Shown: positions 60,863-64,000 of the stretch, in pieces
Layout of the letters: each line of letters starts with the position of its first letter
How positions within the stretch are numbered: the first letter of the stretch is position 1
Assembly: GCF_030704535.1 (NCBI RefSeq)
Contig: NC_081813.1
Coordinates: 3,930,001-3,994,000 of the forward strand
Source: Vitis vinifera
Lineage: Eukaryota > Streptophyta > Magnoliopsida > Vitales > Vitaceae
DNA: 64,000 nt
Direction of reading: 5' to 3'
Position numbers and translations under genes: made by a program
The notes under the pieces: generated by a model
Told to the model about the DNA's origin: nothing
Database searches by the model: none
The model's input: the letters and a program-made list of their open reading frames with translations, nothing else

Positions 60863-63471
60863 ATGGCTTATTCCGTTCTTGCAAGCCTGCCACCACCATT
60901 GTTGGTCCACAGAAGAGAGGCCCTTGTGAGGGCTCTTAATGGATTCCCAGTTTCTATCAATAGAGGTGAGTTTTACAATCCGTTTAGTTGCTGAGAACAG
61001 ACCGGGAAAATGAAAGAAAATTGTGGGTTTTTTTTGTTTTGTGGTAGAATTTTCAATTCCTTTTACTTTCTTTGCTTGCTCACATAGTATTCCCGATTCC
61101 GAACCAAATGGAGCATCACTGATGTTGGTTAAACTAATTTAAACTGTAATGTACTTTTCGGAAGTCTGATCATGTCAATTATCACATCTGCTAATTTGAT
61201 TCACTTTATTTTTATAGTAAGGTTAAAACATAATGATCTTGGAACTTTGGGAAGTTCTTAAGATGCTGCTTTAATTGCAGTATATGTTCAAGAATGAGGA
61301 GTCACTGAACTGCCTAAAGTAGAGAATTGTCTATTTGGTGATTTTTTTATGAGTAGACTGATAAATGCTATTAAAACAGGTATCTGTATTGAAGAGAGGT
61401 GAAATGTGGTTGGACCAGGATTTTGGAGGAGAATTTTATGGGCTTTGTCTTTTTAAATTTTTTAACTCGTTCTGCTGGAAACCTTCTGATTAAGATTTTA
61501 TACTTCAACTTTTAGTTAACTTCAGTCAATATTGAACTGGAACTAATTTGTGGAAGCTTAAGAAGAAAGGTTTTATGACTTTATAGGGGCACTCATTTTG
61601 CGGTAGTTTAAATTGTACTCGACTAAAACCCATATGCTAATTTGTGAATGAACATAAAAGTCAGGATTGGAGCTCAGTCAGCTGGTTCATTGAAAATTTC
61701 CTTGCTTTAGTTTCTTTACCTTCTTCAGTTTATGGGTTTTTTTTTTAATTTCCATGTTGCAGGGAGACAGAGTTCTTTATCTGTTGTTGCAAAGGCTACA
61801 GGAGAAAGTTCTGAATCTTCAACAACCCTGAGCATTGTTAAATCGGTTCAAAATGTTGTGAGTTTTCCACAATTATCTCTTACACATGCTGACGCAGGGT
61901 TTTATTCCTTTTTATTATATAATTATCTTAGAAAAATAAAAACAAAAGAGTGAAGCAATTGTTGGCAAAGGCCACATTTAGCACACTTTCGAATGTTTGT
62001 GATTGTGTGGCACTTTGTTAAATTTCATGGTTACAGCCTTTGTTATAATAGGTTGACCTAGTTGGAGGCCAAGACTACTATGTTCACCTAATTTGGTTTA
62101 TATTTTTGCCTCTTTGTTGACATTATGTTAAAATTCCTTATTCTTTGAGTAAAACAAGTTTTCTCCAGCTTTCTGATTTTGCTTCAGTTTGTTTGAAACA
62201 GTGGGGCGATCCTGAAGATCGGTTTGCTCTGTTTGGTTTGGGGTTTGCTGCTATAGTAGCTGTATGGGCATCAGCAAATCTGATTACTGTAATTGCCTTA
62301 TTTCTTTCTTCCTAATATTTGTCAAATTCCTTAGGTATAGGGTGATTCTGAGATATGTGTTAGAAGATTCAGTAAAAGAAAATGAACTTATCCACATCAT
62401 TTCATGAGCAGATTTACAAAGGGAGATGGAATGAATTGGTGCTGAGTGAGAAGTAACATTTTGCGATTTTCTTTTAGTTTTCTGATCATCAGGACAGGAG
62501 GTCTCATCTTAGTAGAGATTTCTCCTAATTTTGGGTATACCCGGGGATTGAATGATGAAATCCCAGAGATTTCTCCAGCATTTGATTGGTCAATTTATAA
62601 ATGAAATCTAATCATAAACTTGGATAGTTGGCGACAAGAAATTTCCAATTTTAGTTATGTTGAGCACAGTCCTGCCAACTTGATCTTATCTTTTAAGTTG
62701 CTCTTTCATTAGGTTTCTGTTTTGCCTGTTGTAGTTGATGACACCATTTTAAGTTGATATTCATATGGATTTATTTTCTTTTATGTCAACAGGCCATCGA
62801 CAATCTTCCTCTAATCCCAGGTGTATTTGAATTCATTGGGATATTGTATTCCTGGGTAAGTATAATTACTACATATATGATATGATTAGCTTTTAGAAGA
62901 GAAGAAAAATGAAAATATGGAATCTTGCTGATTCTTCTATTATACATGTCATTCTCCCATTGTGATACTAACTTCAATATTTTCTGGGTTTCAGTGGTTC
63001 ATATATCGGTATCTGTTGTTCAAGCCCAACCGGTAAGAAAACTCAAGTGGCTCTCACCTATCAATATATTCTCCAAGATCAAAGCCCCACTTGATGAAAT
63101 AATCTGCTTTTCTTCTGAGCCTTTCATTTGAAACAAAATAAACATACTGCTAACAAAATTCAAATCAAAAGAAGCATATTTCAGGGAGTACAGAAAATTT
63201 TACCTGTTTGGTAATGTTTTCAAAAGTAATCAAATGTATTTTCTAGTTTGAAAAATAGTTTTCTGTTTTCAAGAGGAGAAAACTGTTTTTAAAAAGAGTT
63301 CCCAAATTGAGTATGAATTGGCCAGCCAGCATGATAGAAAACCATATATAAAGCAGCATGTGTTTAGGTTTTTCTGCAGTTTGCCTTAGTACATGGACTT
63401 TGTGTCTTGTTTGCAGGGAAGAGCTGTTCGAAATCATCAACAAGTCTGTATCGGAAGTACTGGGCCAGTGA
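60863..63471 (+). CDS. CURT1C: CURVATURE THYLAKOID 1C, chloroplast precursor
   Basis: CURT1 proteins sit at grana margins and bend thylakoid membranes. Six exons, 60863-60965, 61763-61857, 62202-62288, 62793-62855, 62995-63032 and 63417-63471, close in frame to 146 aa. The transit peptide is MAYSVLASLPPPLLVHRREA to about residue 54. The mature part has KATGESSESS, a short amphipathic stretch, two membrane helices (about 73-96, FALFGLGFAAIVAVWASANL; about 104-125, PGVFEFIGILYSWWFIYRYL) and the conserved LFKPNREELFEIINKSVSEV helix, ending LGQ. The N-terminus and SSDSSTDL-like linker fit the C isoform best. A 5' UTR intron (60706-60856, AAG|GTATAA ... TAG|GTACATATG) is likely. Exon 6 carries the last 18 codons. 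Intron 5 contains a small MITE (63203-63310). Confidence 0.93.
63203..63310. repeat. Short MITE in CURT1C intron 5
   Basis: The left end CCTGTTTGGTAATGTTTTCA and the right end, complement of TTTGGGAACTCTTTTTAAAA, enclose AT-rich sequence with AAAATAGTTTTCTGTTTTC. It shares end words with the dispersed family (copies 1-5). Confidence 0.45.
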
Positions 63472-64000
63472 AGTCTGCGGCCAGATGGAGCAGCCAAATG
63501 TAACTGCGGGTGTATTTTCTGAATACTGGAGCAAATTTCTCAAGTGTTGGCTGGTTTTGTATTGCTTTACCAATGAAAGTTTTATCATCATTTACATCAG
63601 GGATAGTATGCTACTTGGGTTCTATGCTAAAATGAATGATCTGGGTTTTATAAGAATGGATTCAACTATGATGCAACTCTTCCAGAATCAAGATTCTGAG
63701 AAATGTTGGGATGCAATTAGGGTTTGTCTCTGGTCTACTAATAAATGGGAGCTGGCAGTAATGAAGTCACACACCAATGGCTAATGCTTTGATGCATGAT
63801 CTGATTACCAGGCAATCTGTTTAAAGAGGAAAAATATATTTGAAATGTTGAAAGTTCTAAATTGTAAACCAATTTTCTAGAATTGGTCATAACCAGAGCC
63901 CCCTTAATTATAAGAAGGGTTTTGAGGCATTAGGCCTTCATTTTCATCAAACCCAATCAACCCAGCCATTGAGATCTTGGTTCAACTCAGTCATTTTGGT
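63472..64000. other. CURT1C 3' UTR and downstream DNA
   Basis: The 3' UTR probably reaches about 63860. The open frame through 63784 is fortuitous, in a different frame from the last exon. Beyond is unassigned sequence. Confidence 0.5.

Noticed and set aside
63407-63784. 125-aa open frame at the end of CURT1C
   Set aside because: It begins in the last intron and runs out of phase through exon 6 into the 3' UTR. The spliced CURT1C frame ends at 63471.

Overview
The window is nuclear DNA of a flowering plant. Genes have GT-AG introns with AT-rich intergenic DNA between them, three of them encode chloroplast-targeted proteins, and Ty1/copia, hAT, Mutator-like, Tourist-like, LINE and TRIM-like transposable elements are present. 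The proteins and the style of repeats suggest a woody eudicot, most likely grapevine (Vitis); this is inference, not a database result.

Six well-supported genes are present. HPR2-type hydroxypyruvate reductase is at 6471-10105 (-), a RopGEF with a PRONE domain at 14926-17938 (+), photosystem I subunit VI PSAH at 19283-20961 (-), plastid ribosomal protein uS17c (RPS17) at 27876-28313 (+), the GLABRA2-type HD-ZIP IV factor at 30287-34390 (-), and the thylakoid-curvature protein CURT1C at 60863-63471 (+). A possible small membrane-protein gene lies at 56033-56185 (-). Splice junctions were placed by hand and every exon chain closes in frame. A class III peroxidase at 23230-26584 (-) is a pseudogene with frameshifts, a stop codon and a copia remnant in its third intron.

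Layout. 1-5 kb holds a Mutator-type MITE with a perfect 9-bp target duplication, and a 3.1-kb hAT element with a broken transposase inserted in an older AT-rich repeat. 6-10.4 kb is HPR2 and its promoter. 10.4-14.6 kb is AT-rich intergenic DNA with a Tourist-like MITE and more copies of the AT-rich repeat. 14.6-21.3 kb carries RopGEF and PSAH. 23-26.6 kb is the ruined peroxidase. 27-34.7 kb carries RPS17 and GL2. 35-56 kb is gene-poor: a direct duplication about 1.15 kb long flanks a complete but internally deleted copia element (43535-47016, 5-bp target duplication), followed by an old copia copy split by an LTR-like insertion. 56-60.3 kb is a small ORF and AT-rich repeats, and 60.4-63.9 kb is CURT1C.

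The genes form no operon or evident pathway. PSAH, RPS17 and CURT1C all act in the chloroplast, but nothing shows that their clustering is more than chance. I found no new defence, biosynthetic or mobile system. The points most worth checking are a promoter module shared by HPR2 and the small ORF (a CGACGTCG palindrome about 30-35 bp upstream of an identical 11-bp TATA block), a GC-AG intron in RopGEF, a TRIM-like insertion in a RopGEF intron, a long hairpin in a PSAH intron, and the in-frame GAG/RT fusion in the copia element.
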